This document shows, piece by piece, positions 1 through 12,234 of a stretch of DNA of 64,000 bases (position 1 is the stretch's first letter; every line of letters begins with the position of its first letter). This stretch comes from Arhodomonas aquaeolei DSM 8974. GTDB lineage: Bacteria > Pseudomonadota > Gammaproteobacteria > Nitrococcales > Nitrococcaceae. The stretch lies in the NCBI RefSeq assembly GCF_000374645.1, contig NZ_KB894804.1, positions 62,001 to 126,000 on the forward strand, given 5' to 3'. Both the position numbers and the translations under genes were made by a program. The notes under the pieces are model-generated. The model made no database searches and was not told the origin of the DNA. It saw only the letters and a program-made list of their open reading frames with translations.

Positions 1-477
1 GCCGCCGAGGTCATGGCGATGGCGCCGGACGGGGTGTTCCTGTCCAACGGGCCCGGTGACCCGGAGCCCTGTGATTATGCCATCGAGGCGACCCGGGCGT
101 TCCTGGATGCCGGCGTGCCGGTGTTCGGCATCTGCCTGGGCCATCAGATCCTGGGCCTTGCCGTGGGCGCGCGCTCGGAGAAGATGAAGTTCGGCCATCA
201 CGGCGCGAACCACCCGGTCCTCGACGTCGATACGGGCCGGGTCATGATCTCCAGCCAGAACCACGGTTTTGCCATCGACGAGACCACGCTGCCGGCGAAC
301 GTGCGCGTCACCCATCGCTCGCTGTTCGACGAGACCCTGCAGGGGATCGAGCTGAGTGACCGGCCCGCGTTCAGCTTCCAGGGCCACCCCGAGGCGAGTC
401 CCGGGCCCCGTGACGTGGCACCGCTGTTCCAGCACTTCGTGGACCTCATTCGCGCCTATCGCGGCGAGACCGCCTGA
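1..477 (+). CDS. carA: Carbamoyl-phosphate synthase small subunit (C-terminal part)
   Basis: Glutaminase subunit of carbamoyl-phosphate synthase; it releases ammonia from glutamine and passes it to CarB for arginine and pyrimidine synthesis. The reading frame is open from base 1, so the N-terminal half lies outside the window. What remains is most of a class I glutamine amidotransferase domain: the oxyanion-side SNGPGDP segment, the nucleophile elbow FGICLGHQ with the catalytic Cys, and the His-Glu pair in [11 protein letters not shown]. carB starts 30 bases downstream on the same strand, the usual carAB order. Identification is secure; only the start is missing. Confidence 0.97.
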   Translation, partial: AAEVMAMAPDGVFLSNGPGDPEPCDYAIEATRAFLDAGVPVFGICLGHQILGLAVGARSEKMKFGHHGANHPVLDVDTGRVMISSQNHGFAIDETTLPANVRVTHRSLFDETLQGIELSDRPAFSFQGHPEASPGPRDVAPLFQHFVDLIRAYRGETA

Positions 478-507
478 GGCGGCCCGCCGGCACAGCAGAG
501 AGCGACG

Positions 508-3728
<3,221 letters not shown>

Positions 3729-3732
<4 letters not shown>

Positions 3733-4205
3733 GCAAGACGCCGCTGACGGTCAAGGGCGCGGAGAAGCTCCGCGCCGAGCTCGACCGCCTCAAGCACGAG
3801 GATCGCCCGCGGGTCATCCAGGCCATCGCGGAAGCGCGCGAGCACGGCGATCTCAAGGAGAACGCCGAGTACCATGCCGCCCGCGAACAGCAGGGTTTCA
3901 TCGAGGGCCGGATCGCCGATATCGAGGGCAAGCTCGCCAACGCCCAGGTGATCGACGTCGCGAGCCTGCCGGCCAACGGGAAGGTGGTCTTCGGCGTGAC
4001 CGTCGATCTCGCCGACGAGGACACCGGCGAGGAGAAGACCTATCAGATCGTCGGCGAGGACGAGGCCGACATCAAGCAGGGCCTGATCTCCATCCAGTCG
4101 CCGATCGCCCGCGCCCTGATCGGCAAGGAGGAGGGCGACATCGCCGAGGTGCAGGCCCCGGGCGGGACCCGCAGCTACGAGATCGTGGCGGTGCGCTACG
4201 AGTGA
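3729..4205 (+). CDS. greA: Transcription elongation factor GreA
   Basis: Rescues backtracked RNA polymerase by stimulating transcript cleavage through the secondary channel. The 158-residue length is typical. The N-terminal half is the antiparallel coiled coil with acidic tip residues ([15 protein letters not shown] region), and the C-terminal half is the FKBP-like globular domain ending in [11 protein letters not shown]. It overlaps the end of carB by four bases, so it is probably co-transcribed with carAB, an arrangement common in Pseudomonas relatives. It converges with yhbY across a 34-base GC-rich gap. Confidence 0.97.
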
Positions 4206-4214
4206 GCGGACGCC

Positions 4215-4232
4215 GCCCCGCGGCGGCGGGGC
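4215..4232. terminator. GC-rich hairpin between convergent greA and yhbY
   Basis: Seven-base stem GCCCCGC/GCGGGGC around a GGCG loop in the short gap between the two converging stop codons. It has no T tract on either side, so it may only slow polymerase or mark transcript ends; calling it a terminator is inference from position. Confidence 0.3.
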
Positions 4233-4239
4233 CGCCGCC

Positions 4240-4539
4240 TCAGGGCAGCGCGATGGGCTCGCGCCGCTCGGGGTTGCGGCGGTAGAACAGCGCGACGTGG
4301 CCGATGGCCTGAACCTCGACGGCGCCGGTGGCCTCGACGATGCGCTCGATGAACGCACGACGCTGGGCGCGGTCGTCGGCGACGAGCTTGACCTTGACCA
4401 GCTCGTGGTCGTGCAGGGCGCGCTCGAGCTCGGTAAGCACACCCTCGGTCAGTCCGGCGCTGCCGGTGCGAACGACGGGTTTGAGGTCATGGCCCATGCG
4501 GCGCAGATAGCGGCGCTGGGTTTCGGTAAGAGACTGCAT
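4240..4539 (-). CDS. yhbY: YhbY-family ribosome-associated RNA-binding protein (CRM domain)
   Basis: Small CRM-domain protein; E. coli YhbY binds pre-50S particles. The 99-residue product has the family core MQSLTETQRRYLRRMGHDL followed by the GxxG loop VRTGSAGLTEGV and a basic C-terminal strand. I start it at the ATG at 4539 rather than the longer in-frame extension to 4590, because the N-terminus then matches the family (short peptide before L-T-x-x-Q-R-R-Y-L-R). It is transcribed away from the small membrane-protein gene and rlmE, the same opposite orientation to rrmJ/rlmE-ftsH seen in enterobacteria, so the 4540-4580 gap is probably a shared divergent promoter region. Confidence 0.92.
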   Translation of the reverse strand: MQSLTETQRRYLRRMGHDLKPVVRTGSAGLTEGVLTELERALHDHELVKVKLVADDRAQRRAFIERIVEATGAVEVQAIGHVALFYRRNPERREPIALP

Positions 4540-4580
4540 GCTGGTGATTGATCCCGATGTCCGGAAAGCGCGGTGACGAG

Positions 4581-4841
4581 ATGGTAGCACGCGACGATGG
4601 CGATCGCCGACCGGCGGCGTTCGCCGGTCTGCGCTACGAGCTGGGCGTGGTCATGATCTTTGGTGTCGTGGCGGCACTGCTGATCGTCGGTCTGGACCTC
4701 GGGCGCTGGGTCGAGCTGGTCCTGCTCGCCGTCGTGGGGTTCGGCGCCGGGGGCTGGATCGCCGTGCGGGTTCGGCTCGCCGAGCAGCGGGCGCTGGCCG
4801 ACGAACAGGCGGAGACGGGCGATGGCACGCACCAAGAGTAG
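4581..4841 (+). CDS. Small two-helix membrane protein of unknown function
   Basis: An 86-residue protein with two predicted transmembrane helices ([20 protein letters not shown] and the [16 protein letters not shown] stretch), a charged N-terminus and an acidic, alanine-rich C-terminal tail. I do not recognise the family. The ATG at 4581 sits behind a GGTGACGAG sequence usable as a ribosome site; TTG 4548 and ATG 4557 are alternatives. Its last 20 bases overlap the rlmE start, suggesting translational coupling. It fills an otherwise empty gap between yhbY and rlmE and has coding-like third-position G+C. The call is moderate because no homologue is known to me. Confidence 0.6.
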   Translation: MVARDDGDRRPAAFAGLRYELGVVMIFGVVAALLIVGLDLGRWVELVLLAVVGFGAGGWIAVRVRLAEQRALADEQAETGDGTHQE

Positions 4842-5442
4842 CCGGCGCTGGCTGCGCGAGCATTTCGACGACGCCTACGTGCAGCGAGCCCAGAAGGAGG
4901 GCTGGCGCTCGCGGGCGGCGTTCAAGCTCGCCGAGATCGACGGCAGGGACCGCCTGGTGCGGCCCGGACGGAATATCGTCGACCTGGGGGCGGCGCCCGG
5001 CGGCTGGGCACAGTACTGCGCCCATCGCCTCCGGGGGCGCGGCCGGGTGGTCGCGCTGGACATCCTGCCGATGGATCCGCTGCCGGATGTCACCTTCATC
5101 CAGGCGGATTTCACCGAGGACGAGGCCCTCGCGGCACTGGATGAGGCACTGGCCGGCGAACCGGTCTCCCTTGTGCTCTCGGATATGGCCCCCAATATCT
5201 CCGGGCAGAAGGCCGTGGACCAGCCCCGGGCGATGTACCTCGCGGAGCTGGCGCTGGCGTTCGCGACGGACAATCTGGAACCGGGTGGCGACTTCCTGGT
5301 CAAGACCTTCCAGGGGGAGGGGTTCGATGCCTTCCTCGGTGAGCTGCGGCGCTCCTTCTCGAGCGTGGCGACACGTAAGCCCGGCGCCTCCAGGGGGCGC
5401 AGCCGGGAGGTCTTTCTGTTGGCGCGTCAGTTACACTCGTAG
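4822..5442 (+). CDS. rlmE: 23S rRNA (uridine-2'-O) methyltransferase RlmE (FtsJ/RrmJ)
   Basis: Methylates the 2'-OH of U2552 in the A loop of 23S rRNA in the assembled 50S subunit; heat-inducible in E. coli. The 206-residue protein shows the FtsJ Rossmann fold: basic N-terminus, SAM-binding [13 protein letters not shown], acidic DILPMDPLP, catalytic Asp in LSDMAPN and catalytic Lys in [11 protein letters not shown]. It lies directly upstream of ftsH, as in most gammaproteobacteria. A small membrane protein gene overlaps its 5' end by 20 bases. Confidence 0.96.
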   Translation: MARTKSSRRWLREHFDDAYVQRAQKEGWRSRAAFKLAEIDGRDRLVRPGRNIVDLGAAPGGWAQYCAHRLRGRGRVVALDILPMDPLPDVTFIQADFTEDEALAALDEALAGEPVSLVLSDMAPNISGQKAVDQPRAMYLAELALAFATDNLEPGGDFLVKTFQGEGFDAFLGELRRSFSSVATRKPGASRGRSREVFLLARQLHS

Positions 5443-5544
5443 TAACGTTGCGGCAACGCCGAAGGCGGCCCGGCGTGCGGGCCGGTGGCAGACATTTTGT
5501 GCCTTGCGCGGCATGCGCATGGCACCAGATCGAGGTGACGAGCC

Positions 5545-7464
5545 TTGAACGACATGGCGAAAAATCTAATCCTCTGGGTGGTCATCGCCATTGTGCTGAT
5601 GTCCGTGTTCAGCAATTTCCAGGGCAACAGCATGAGCCCGGGGGAGATCCCGTACTCCCAGTTCCTCTCCGACGTGAAGCAGGGGAACATCGAGCGGGTA
5701 ACCATCAAGGGCCCCGTCATCCGCGGTCAGCAGGGCAACGGTCAGCAGTTCACCACGTACAGCCCGGAGACGGATAACGGGGCGCTGATCGGTACGCTGC
5801 TCGACAACGGCGTGACCGTGAACGCCGAGCCGCAGGAGGGGCGCAGCATCCTGCTGCAGATCCTCATCTCCTGGTTCCCGTTCCTGCTGCTCATCGGCGT
5901 GTGGATCTATTTCATGCGCCAGATGCAGGGCGGCGGCGGTGGCCGCGGTGCCATGTCGTTCGGCAAGAGCCGGGCGCGTATGATGTCCGAGGAACAGGTG
6001 AAGGTCACGTTCGCCGACGTCGCCGGCGTCGAGGAGGCCAAGCAGGACGTCATGGAGCTTGTGGAGTTCCTGCGTGATCCCTCCAAGTTCCAGCGCCTGG
6101 GCGGCCAGATCCCGCGCGGCGTGCTCATGGTCGGTCCGCCCGGCACGGGCAAGACGCTGCTCGCCAAGGCCATCGCCGGTGAGGCCCGGGTGCCGTTCTT
6201 CAGCATCTCCGGGTCGGACTTCGTCGAGATGTTCGTCGGCGTCGGTGCCTCCCGCGTGCGCGACATGTTCGCCCAGGCCAAAAAGCACGCGCCGTGCATC
6301 ATCTTCATCGACGAGCTCGACGCGGTGGGCCGCCAGCGCGGCGCGGGCCTCGGCGGCGGTCACGACGAGCGCGAGCAGACGCTCAATCAGATGCTCGTCG
6401 AGATGGACGGCTTCGAGGGCAATGAGGGCGTGATCGTCATCGCCGCCACCAACCGTCCGGACGTGCTCGATCCGGCGCTGCTGCGCCCGGGCCGCTTCGA
6501 CCGTCAGGTGGTGGTGCCGCTGCCCGATGTGCGCGGTCGCGAGCACATCCTCAAGGTGCACATCAGCAAGGTGCCGGTGGCCGACGACGTGGACGCGCGG
6601 ATCATCGCCCGGGGCACGCCCGGTTTCTCCGGTGCCGACCTGGCGAACCTCGTCAACGAGGCGTCGCTGTTCGCCGCGCGCCGCAACAAGCGGGTGGTGG
6701 ACCAGCACGATTTCGAGGACGCCAAGGACAAGATCATGATGGGCGCGGAGCGCAAGTCGATGGTCATGACCGAGGACGAGAAGCGCCTGACCGCCTATCA
6801 CGAGTCCGGCCACGCCATCGTGGGCCTGCTCTCCCCGGAGCACGATCCGGTGCACAAGGTCACCATCATCCCGCGCGGGCGGGCGCTCGGCGTGACCATG
6901 TTCCTCCCCGAGGAGGACCGTTACAGCTACACCAAGCGCCGTCTCAACAGCCAGATCGCCAGCCTGTTCGGCGGCCGGCTGGCCGAGGAGATCATCTTCG
7001 GCGCGGACCGGGTGACCACGGGCGCCCAGAACGACATCCAGCGCGCGACGGAGATCTCCCGGAACATGGTGACCAAGTGGGGTCTGTCGGACCGCATGGG
7101 GCCGCAGTCCTACGGCGAGGACGAGGGCGAGGTCTTCCTCGGCCATCAGGTCACGCAGCACAAGCAGGTCTCCGACGAGACGACCCATGCGATCGACGAG
7201 GAGGTGCGGCGGATCATCGACGAGAACTACCGTCACGCCAAGAACCTGCTCGAGCAGAACATGGAGAAGCTGCACGCGATGGCCGATGCGCTCATGAAGT
7301 ACGAGACCATCGACCATGAGCAGATCCAGGACATCATGAACGGTCGCCCGCCGCGGCCCCCGGAGGATACCCAGGGGCCGGCGCAGCCGAGCACGGGCGG
7401 CGAGGGCGCCGGCGAGTCGGAGTCCGACTCCGGCAAGGTCGGGCGCCCGGCCAGCGAGCACTGA
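5545..7464 (+). CDS. ftsH: ATP-dependent zinc metalloprotease FtsH
   Basis: Membrane-anchored AAA+ protease that degrades heat-shock sigma factor, LpxC and unassembled membrane proteins. The 639-residue product has two N-terminal transmembrane helices ([15 protein letters not shown] and [17 protein letters not shown]) flanking a periplasmic domain, Walker A GPPGTGKT near residue 197, Walker [13 protein letters not shown], the second region of homology, and the zinc motif HESGH at 419-423. The chosen start is TTG at 5545 (giving MNDMAKN), because GAGGTGA lies at a good distance before it; ATG 5554 (MAKN) is the alternative, paralleling the E. coli MSDMAKN/MAKN ambiguity. The C-terminal tail is acidic and Pro/Ser/Gly rich. 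Confidence 0.97.
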   Translation: MNDMAKNLILWVVIAIVLMSVFSNFQGNSMSPGEIPYSQFLSDVKQGNIERVTIKGPVIRGQQGNGQQFTTYSPETDNGALIGTLLDNGVTVNAEPQEGRSILLQILISWFPFLLLIGVWIYFMRQMQGGGGGRGAMSFGKSRARMMSEEQVKVTFADVAGVEEAKQDVMELVEFLRDPSKFQRLGGQIPRGVLMVGPPGTGKTLLAKAIAGEARVPFFSISGSDFVEMFVGVGASRVRDMFAQAKKHAPCIIFIDELDAVGRQRGAGLGGGHDEREQTLNQMLVEMDGFEGNEGVIVIAATNRPDVLDPALLRPGRFDRQVVVPLPDVRGREHILKVHISKVPVADDVDARIIARGTPGFSGADLANLVNEASLFAARRNKRVVDQHDFEDAKDKIMMGAERKSMVMTEDEKRLTAYHESGHAIVGLLSPEHDPVHKVTIIPRGRALGVTMFLPEEDRYSYTKRRLNSQIASLFGGRLAEEIIFGADRVTTGAQNDIQRATEISRNMVTKWGLSDRMGPQSYGEDEGEVFLGHQVTQHKQVSDETTHAIDEEVRRIIDENYRHAKNLLEQNMEKLHAMADALMKYETIDHEQIQDIMNGRPPRPPEDTQGPAQPSTGGEGAGESESDSGKVGRPASEH

Positions 7465-7474
7465 AGCAGTAGGC

Positions 7475-7500
7475 GGCACCGGGCGAGCGCGCCCGGTGCC
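7475..7500 (+). terminator. Perfect hairpin after ftsH
   Basis: Eleven-base perfect stem GGCACCGGGCG/CGCCCGGTGCC around AGCG, ten bases after the ftsH stop. There is no T tract, so it is at best a weak intrinsic terminator or a 3'-end stabiliser limiting read-through into folP. It ends exactly where the GTG (7501) of a longer folP frame begins, which argues against that start. Confidence 0.45.
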
Positions 7501-7533
7501 GTGGTTCGCACCAAGGGGATTGCAACTACGGAC

Positions 7534-8400
7534 ATGACACGACGGGTCATCGACTGTGGCGGCCGGCCGCTGGATATCTCCCGGCCGGCGGTCATGGGGA
7601 TTCTCAATATCACCCCCGATTCGTTCTCGGACGGGGGTGATTTCGTTGCCCGGGACGACGCGCTCGCCCGGGCGCGGGCGATGGTCGCCGAGGGCGCCGA
7701 CATTATCGATATCGGCGGCGAGTCCACGCGCCCTGGGGCCGAGGACGTGCCGGTGGACGAGGAGCTGGCCCGGGTCGTCCCGGTGGTCGAGGCGCTGGCC
7801 GGCGAGCTGCCGGTGCCGCTGTCGGTGGATACGACCAAGCCGGAGGTCATGCGCGCCGTGGCTGGCGCCGGCGCCGGATTGATCAACGACGTGATGGCGT
7901 TGCAGCGGCCCGGCGCAGTGGTGGCCGCCGCGGACACCGGGTTGCCGGTATGCCTGATGCACATGCAGGGCACGCCGCGGAACATGCAGCGCGATCCCCA
8001 CTATGACGACATCGTCGACGACGTCGCCCGGTTCCTGCGCGAGCGCGTCGACGCGTGCGTGGCCGGCGGTGTGCCGCGGGAGCGGCTGATCCTGGATCCC
8101 GGGTTCGGGTTCGGTAAACGCCATGAGCACAACGCCGGGCTGCTGCGTCGTCTCGCGGAGCTGACCGGCGGGGACCTCCCGGTGCTTGTCGGTCTCTCGC
8201 GCAAGTCCTTCATCGGCGAGCTCGTCGACCGCCCGCCCAAGGAGCGGGTTGCCGGCAGTATCGCCGCTGCGGTGCTGGCCGCCGCTGCCGGCGCGCGCAT
8301 CATTCGTGTCCACGACGTCGCAGCCACGGTGGACGCGCTTAAGGTGGTCAACAGTGTCGCCGCTCCGGATGATGGGGTGCCGGAGGCGGCGAATGGCTGA
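7534..8400 (+). CDS. folP: Dihydropteroate synthase
   Basis: Condenses p-aminobenzoate with hydroxymethyl-dihydropterin pyrophosphate in folate synthesis; the target of sulfonamides. The TIM-barrel signatures are clear: MGILNITPDSFSDGG, IDIGGESTRPGA, and later DPGFGFGK and GLSRKSF. At 288 residues from the ATG at 7534 it matches the usual length; the in-frame GTG at 7501 abuts the hairpin after ftsH and adds a non-family leader, so I reject it. It is followed by glmM in the same direction (folP-glmM is the widespread gammaproteobacterial order). Confidence 0.96.
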   Translation: MTRRVIDCGGRPLDISRPAVMGILNITPDSFSDGGDFVARDDALARARAMVAEGADIIDIGGESTRPGAEDVPVDEELARVVPVVEALAGELPVPLSVDTTKPEVMRAVAGAGAGLINDVMALQRPGAVVAAADTGLPVCLMHMQGTPRNMQRDPHYDDIVDDVARFLRERVDACVAGGVPRERLILDPGFGFGKRHEHNAGLLRRLAELTGGDLPVLVGLSRKSFIGELVDRPPKERVAGSIAAAVLAAAAGARIIRVHDVAATVDALKVVNSVAAPDDGVPEAANG

Positions 8401-8475
8401 TCCGGCGTCGCGGGGCGCGTCGTTCAGGGCGGCCGGGTAGGGCCGCGCGGTGAACCCTACGGAGGGCGTGCTCCC

Positions 8476-9846
8476 ATGAGCGAGGACAGCAGGCGTTACT
8501 TCGGGACCGACGGCATCCGGGGCCGTGTCGGTGAATATCCCATTACCGCGGACTTCATGCTCAAGCTGGGCTGGGCGGCCGGGCGTGTGCTTGCCGGGCG
8601 CGGCGCGAACAACCAGGTGGTCATCGGCAAGGACACCCGGTTGTCGAACTATATGTTCGAATCGGCCCTGGAGGCGGGCCTGTCGGCGGCGGGCGTGAAC
8701 ATCCAGCTCCTCGGCCCGATGCCGACACCGGCGATCGCCTACCTAACGCGTACGTTGCAGGCGAACGCGGGCATCGTCATTAGTGCCTCCCACAACCCGC
8801 ACTACGACAATGGCATCAAGTTCTTCTCCGCAGAGGGGCGCAAGCTCGACGACGCCACCGAGGCGCGCATCGAGGACTACCTGGAGCGTCCTCTGGAGAC
8901 GGTGGACTCGGCGGGTCTTGGCAAGGCCTACCGGCTGGTCGACGCGCCCGGGCGCTATATCGAATTCTGCAAGCACACCCTGCGCGCGGATCGCGACCTT
9001 TCCGGGTTGCGCCTGGTAGTGGACTGCGCCAACGGTGCGGGCTATCAAGTGGCGCCGGCGGTGTTCCGGGAGCTCGGTGCCGAGGTCACTGCGCTGGGTG
9101 CCGAGCCGGACGGGCTGAACATCAATGTCGACTGCGGCTCGCTGCACCCCGGAACGCTCTGCCGCGAGGTGCGCGAGCGCGGTGCCGACGCCGGTATTGC
9201 GCTGGATGGCGACGGTGACCGGGTGATTATGGTCGACGGTGAGGGGGAGCTCCTCGACGGTGATGACCTGCTCTGGATCATCGCCCGCGAGCGCCAGGAG
9301 CGGGACGAGCTCCGTGGCCCGGTGGTGGGTACGCTGATGTCCAACCTGGGGCTGGAGCTGGCGCTGCGTGACCGCGGGGTGGCCTTCGAACGTGCCCGGG
9401 TCGGTGACCGGTATGTCCTGGAACGGCTGCTCGAGGCGGGCGGGATCTTGGGCGGCGAGTCCTCCGGGCACATCGTCTGCCTCGACCGGACCACCACGGG
9501 GGACGGCGTCGTGTCCGCGCTCCAGGTCCTGGGCTACGCCGTGCGCACCGGCCGGTCGCTGGCGGAGCTGCGCCGCGGCATGGAGCGCCTGCCTCAGGAG
9601 ACGGTCAACGTCCGTATCGCCGAGCGCCGTGACCCCCTGGGGGTTGGCGGCATCGTGGCGGCGATCGAGGAGGTCGAGGCGTCTCTGGGAGAGACTGGTC
9701 GCGTGCTGCTTCGCCCTTCCGGCACCGAGCCACTGATTCGCGTGATGGTGGAGGCCCCCGACGCCGGCTCGGTCGCGCGTGCGGCGCGCTGGCTGGCGGA
9801 CCGGGTGGCGGAGGAGATGGCCGGCGAGCGCCTGGGTGCGGATTGA
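8476..9846 (+). CDS. glmM: Phosphoglucosamine mutase
   Basis: Interconverts glucosamine-6-phosphate and glucosamine-1-phosphate for UDP-GlcNAc, peptidoglycan and LPS synthesis. The 456-residue protein carries the family order: [12 protein letters not shown] at the N-terminus, the phosphoserine loop [12 protein letters not shown] (Ser near 105), the Mg-binding DGDGDR, the sugar-binding GGESSGH loop and the phosphate-binding [12 protein letters not shown]. The start ATG follows GGAGGG at a normal spacing. The gene lies between folP and tpiA. Confidence 0.97.
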   Translation: MSEDSRRYFGTDGIRGRVGEYPITADFMLKLGWAAGRVLAGRGANNQVVIGKDTRLSNYMFESALEAGLSAAGVNIQLLGPMPTPAIAYLTRTLQANAGIVISASHNPHYDNGIKFFSAEGRKLDDATEARIEDYLERPLETVDSAGLGKAYRLVDAPGRYIEFCKHTLRADRDLSGLRLVVDCANGAGYQVAPAVFRELGAEVTALGAEPDGLNINVDCGSLHPGTLCREVRERGADAGIALDGDGDRVIMVDGEGELLDGDDLLWIIARERQERDELRGPVVGTLMSNLGLELALRDRGVAFERARVGDRYVLERLLEAGGILGGESSGHIVCLDRTTTGDGVVSALQVLGYAVRTGRSLAELRRGMERLPQETVNVRIAERRDPLGVGGIVAAIEEVEASLGETGRVLLRPSGTEPLIRVMVEAPDAGSVARAARWLADRVAEEMAGERLGAD

Positions 9847-9903
9847 TTTTGACCGGCGTGCTGGGTAACCTTGCGCGCTTTCAGCCTCGTTTCGGACGGC
9901 TCC

Positions 9904-10671
9904 ATGCGACAGCCCCTCGTGGTCGGCAACTGGAAGATGAACGGGGACCGCTCCGGGGCCCGGGCCCTGGCGAATGCGGTCGCGGCGGGTGTTCCCCGGG
10001 GCGTCGAGGTGGCGGTGCTGCCGCCGATGGTGCACATCGCCGATGTGTCCGGGCTTCTCTCGGGGGCTGCCGTGGACGTCGGCGCCCAGAACGTCGCCGA
10101 CGCGGACGAGGGGGCGTACACCGGTGAGGTGAGCGCGTCGATGCTCGCCGAGTTCGGTTGTCGATACGCCCTCGCAGGCCATTCCGAGCGGCGCGAGCAT
10201 TACGGGGAGTCCGACGCCCTGGTCGGCGCACGTTTCCGGGCGTCCCTGGCGGCCGGGGTGACACCGATCCTGTGCGTGGGGGAGTCTCTCGCGGAGCGGG
10301 ACGCGGGTAAGACGGCGCATGTCATCGCCCGTCAGATCGACGCCGTTGTTGATGCCGTGGGCGCCGAAGGGGTGGCCCGCGGTGTCGTCGCCTACGAGCC
10401 GGTCTGGGCGATAGGTACCGGACGCAGCGCGGACCCGGAATCGGTCCAGGCGGTTCACGCCGGGATCCGCCGCCATCTCGCCGCGGCCGGGGTGGACACT
10501 GCCGCCGTACGGTTGCTCTATGGCGGCAGCGTCAAGCCGGGTAATGCGGCGGCGCTGTTCTCGCTCGATGACGTCGATGGCGGGCTGATCGGCGGGGCGT
10601 CGCTGAACGCTGATGATTTTCTTTCGATCTGTCGGGCCGCCGTCAAGGGCGACCGGACGGGTCCCGTTTAA
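9904..10671 (+). CDS. tpiA: Triosephosphate isomerase
   Basis: Interconverts dihydroxyacetone phosphate and glyceraldehyde-3-phosphate. At 255 residues it is of normal length from the ATG at 9904, giving MRQPLVVGNWKMNGD; an upstream in-frame ATG (9871) would add 11 residues that do not fit the family. Active-site elements are present: Lys in GNWKMNG, electrophilic His in GHSERR, catalytic Glu in AYEPVWAIGTG and the phosphate loop YGGSV. The glmM-tpiA-secG order is that of pseudomonads and relatives rather than enterobacteria. Confidence 0.97.
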   Translation: MRQPLVVGNWKMNGDRSGARALANAVAAGVPRGVEVAVLPPMVHIADVSGLLSGAAVDVGAQNVADADEGAYTGEVSASMLAEFGCRYALAGHSERREHYGESDALVGARFRASLAAGVTPILCVGESLAERDAGKTAHVIARQIDAVVDAVGAEGVARGVVAYEPVWAIGTGRSADPESVQAVHAGIRRHLAAAGVDTAAVRLLYGGSVKPGNAAALFSLDDVDGGLIGGASLNADDFLSICRAAVKGDRTGPV

Positions 10672-10686
10672 CTTGGGGCGCAACGC

Positions 10687-11064
10687 ATGTCCTTATACAG
10701 CATCCTTCTTGCCGTCCACGTACTGGTCTGCCTGACGCTGGTCGGGGTCGTGCTGCTGCAGCACGGCAAGGGGGCCGACGCCGGTGCCGCTTTCGGCAGT
10801 GGCGCGTCGGGCACGGTGTTCGGCGCCCGCGGCGCGGCGTCGTTCCTCAGCAAGGTTACCGCCGTTCTGGCGGCCGGCTTTTTCGTCACCAGCCTGGTGC
10901 TGGCGATGCTCTCCGGCAGTTTCGACGAGGTCGGTAGCGTCATGCAGTCCGACCAGGCCGCGCCGGCGGAGCAGGCCCCGGCCCAGCCCGAAACGTCGTC
11001 TTCCGGCTCGTCGGGCGCAGCGGGCGGCGGGGAGCCGGCGCCGGCCCCGGCACCGTCCGAATAG
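10687..11064 (+). CDS. secG: Protein-export membrane protein SecG
   Basis: Auxiliary subunit of the SecYEG translocon. The 125-residue protein has two transmembrane helices ([19 protein letters not shown] and the [19 protein letters not shown] region) joined by the glycine-rich family loop [21 protein letters not shown]. The tail after about residue 80 is low-complexity (Gln/Ala/Ser/Gly/Pro), as usual in proteobacterial SecG. It starts 15 bases after tpiA, so co-transcription is likely, and it is followed by the tRNA-Leu gene with its own promoter. Confidence 0.95.
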   Translation: MSLYSILLAVHVLVCLTLVGVVLLQHGKGADAGAAFGSGASGTVFGARGAASFLSKVTAVLAAGFFVTSLVLAMLSGSFDEVGSVMQSDQAAPAEQAPAQPETSSSGSSGAAGGGEPAPAPAPSE

Positions 11065-11067
11065 GCG

Positions 11068-11096
11068 TTGTCGGCGGGCGGGCTCTTTGGTATATT
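11068..11096 (+). promoter_or_regulatory. Promoter of tRNA-Leu(GAG)
   Basis: TTGTCG (11068-11073), 17-base spacer, TATATT (11091-11096). The predicted start near 11103 leaves a 5' leader of roughly 34 bases before the tRNA. The hexamers and spacing are seen directly; function is inferred. Confidence 0.65.
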
Positions 11097-11136
11097 GCCC
11101 GCTCCTCGGCTGGTGAGCCGATCACGCTTTCCTGAA

Positions 11137-11221
11137 GCGGATGTGGTGGAACTGGTAGACACGCTGTCTTGAGGGGGCAGTGGCGCAAGCCGTGCCGGTT
11201 CGAGTCCGGCCATCCGCACCA
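11137..11221 (+). tRNA. leuU: tRNA-Leu(GAG)
   Basis: An 85-base class II tRNA. The acceptor stem is GCGGATG/CATCCGC with discriminator A and encoded CCA. The anticodon arm is CTGTC-TTGAGGG-GGCAG, giving anticodon GAG (reads CUC/CUU). A long variable arm (TGGCGCAAGCCG) and a T arm GCCGG-TTCGAGT-CCGGC follow. The D region TGGTGGAACTGGTAGACACG is typical of bacterial tRNA-Leu. Position after secG matches E. coli leuU. Confidence 0.97.
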
Positions 11222-11233
11222 ACCATCGCCTTG

Positions 11234-11271
11234 AGCGCGGGGCCTATGCCCCGCGCTATCTCCTTGTTTTT
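11234..11271 (+). terminator. Terminator-like hairpin after tRNA-Leu
   Basis: Ten-base perfect stem AGCGCGGGGC/GCCCCGCGCT with a CTAT loop, followed eight bases later by a T run (GTTTTT). It would end tRNA-Leu transcripts before the nuo promoter. Confidence 0.6.
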
Positions 11272-11296
11272 AAAGGGAAAAAGGCGAGGCCGCAAG

Positions 11297-11326
11297 TTGA
11301 CAGCGGCGTCACTCCTGCCCTACACT
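11297..11326 (+). promoter_or_regulatory. Promoter of the nuo operon
   Basis: Consensus TTGACA (11297-11302), 18-base spacer, TACACT (11321-11326), in the 174-base gap between tRNA-Leu and nuoA. It leaves about 65 bases of leader before the nuoA ATG. It is a sigma-70-type promoter by sequence; no regulator site was recognised. Confidence 0.65.
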
Positions 11327-11395
11327 GCTCCCGGTTTGCCGGCGCCCACATCCATCCTCGCGGGCGTTTTCCTTGAGTGTTGGGGCAGGCGGTCC

Positions 11396-11752
11396 ATGGT
11401 TGAATCGTATCTACCGATCCTCGTATTTATCGTGCTCGCTGTAGGGCTGGGCGTGCTGTTGCCGGTGCTCGGGTTCATCCTCGGGCCCAGGCGGCCGGAC
11501 GACGAAAAGCTCTCGCCCTACGAGTGCGGCTTCGAGGCCTTCGAGGACTCGCGCATGAAGTTCGATGTGCGCTACTACCTCGTGGCCATTCTGTTCATCA
11601 TCTTCGACCTGGAGATCGCCTTTCTCTTCCCGTGGGCGATCGTGCTCGACAAGGTCGGCCTGTTCGGCTTCGGCGCCATGGCCCTGTTCGTCGGCATCCT
11701 CCTGGTCGGGTTTCTCTACGAGTGGAAGAAGGGGGCGCTGGAATGGGAGTAG
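11396..11752 (+). CDS. nuoA: NADH-quinone oxidoreductase subunit A
   Basis: Membrane subunit of proton-pumping complex I, located at the junction between peripheral and membrane arms. The 118-residue protein has three helices ([55 protein letters not shown]) and the conserved [20 protein letters not shown] loop with its functional Cys. The ATG at 11396 gives the family N-terminus; the frame stays open upstream but that extension covers the tRNA. First gene of the 14-gene operon; it overlaps nuoB by ten bases. Confidence 0.97.
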   Translation: MVESYLPILVFIVLAVGLGVLLPVLGFILGPRRPDDEKLSPYECGFEAFEDSRMKFDVRYYLVAILFIIFDLEIAFLFPWAIVLDKVGLFGFGAMALFVGILLVGFLYEWKKGALEWE

Positions 11753-12219
11753 AAGGCGTTCTCGAGCAGGGGTTCGTCACGACCTCTGCTGACAAGCTGA
11801 TCAACTGGGCGCGCACGGGGTCGCTCTGGCCCATGACCTTCGGGCTGGCATGCTGCGCGGTGGAAATGATGCATACCGGTGCGGCGCGCTACGACATGGA
11901 CCGCTTCGGTGTCATCTTCCGGCCGTCGCCGCGCCAGTCCGACGTGATGATCGTGGCCGGTACCCTCGTCAACAAGATGGCGCCGGCGCTGCGCAAGGTC
12001 TACGACCAGATGGCGGAGCCACGCTGGGTGATCTCGATGGGGTCGTGCGCCAATGGCGGCGGCTATTACCACTACTCCTATTCGGTGGTGCGCGGGTGTG
12101 ACCGCATCGTGCCCGTGGACATCTACGTGCCCGGCTGCCCCCCCACGGCGGAGGCGCTGCTCTACGGCATCATTCAGCTGCAGAAGAAGATCCGCCGCAC
12201 CAACACCATCGCCCGCTGA
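11743..12219 (+). CDS. nuoB: NADH-quinone oxidoreductase subunit B
   Basis: Peripheral-arm subunit that holds the terminal cluster N2 and passes electrons to quinone. The 158-residue sequence has the expected ligands: the adjacent Cys pair in [10 protein letters not shown] (37-38), Cys102 in SCANGGGYY and Cys132 in VPGCPPT. The start ATG lies inside the end of nuoA (GAATGGGAGTAG), giving [19 protein letters not shown], a close match to family N-termini and consistent with translational coupling. Confidence 0.98.
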   Translation: MGVEGVLEQGFVTTSADKLINWARTGSLWPMTFGLACCAVEMMHTGAARYDMDRFGVIFRPSPRQSDVMIVAGTLVNKMAPALRKVYDQMAEPRWVISMGSCANGGGYYHYSYSVVRGCDRIVPVDIYVPGCPPTAEALLYGIIQLQKKIRRTNTIAR

Positions 12220-12234
12220 GGAGAGCGCGTTCTC

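Noticed and set aside
7501-7533. GTG start extending folP upstream
   Set aside because: Begins exactly at the end of the hairpin after ftsH and adds residues absent from the family.
5566-8313. Minus-strand open frame of 915 codons opposite ftsH and folP
   Set aside because: Shadow of certain plus-strand genes, with no recognisable domain and low-complexity composition.
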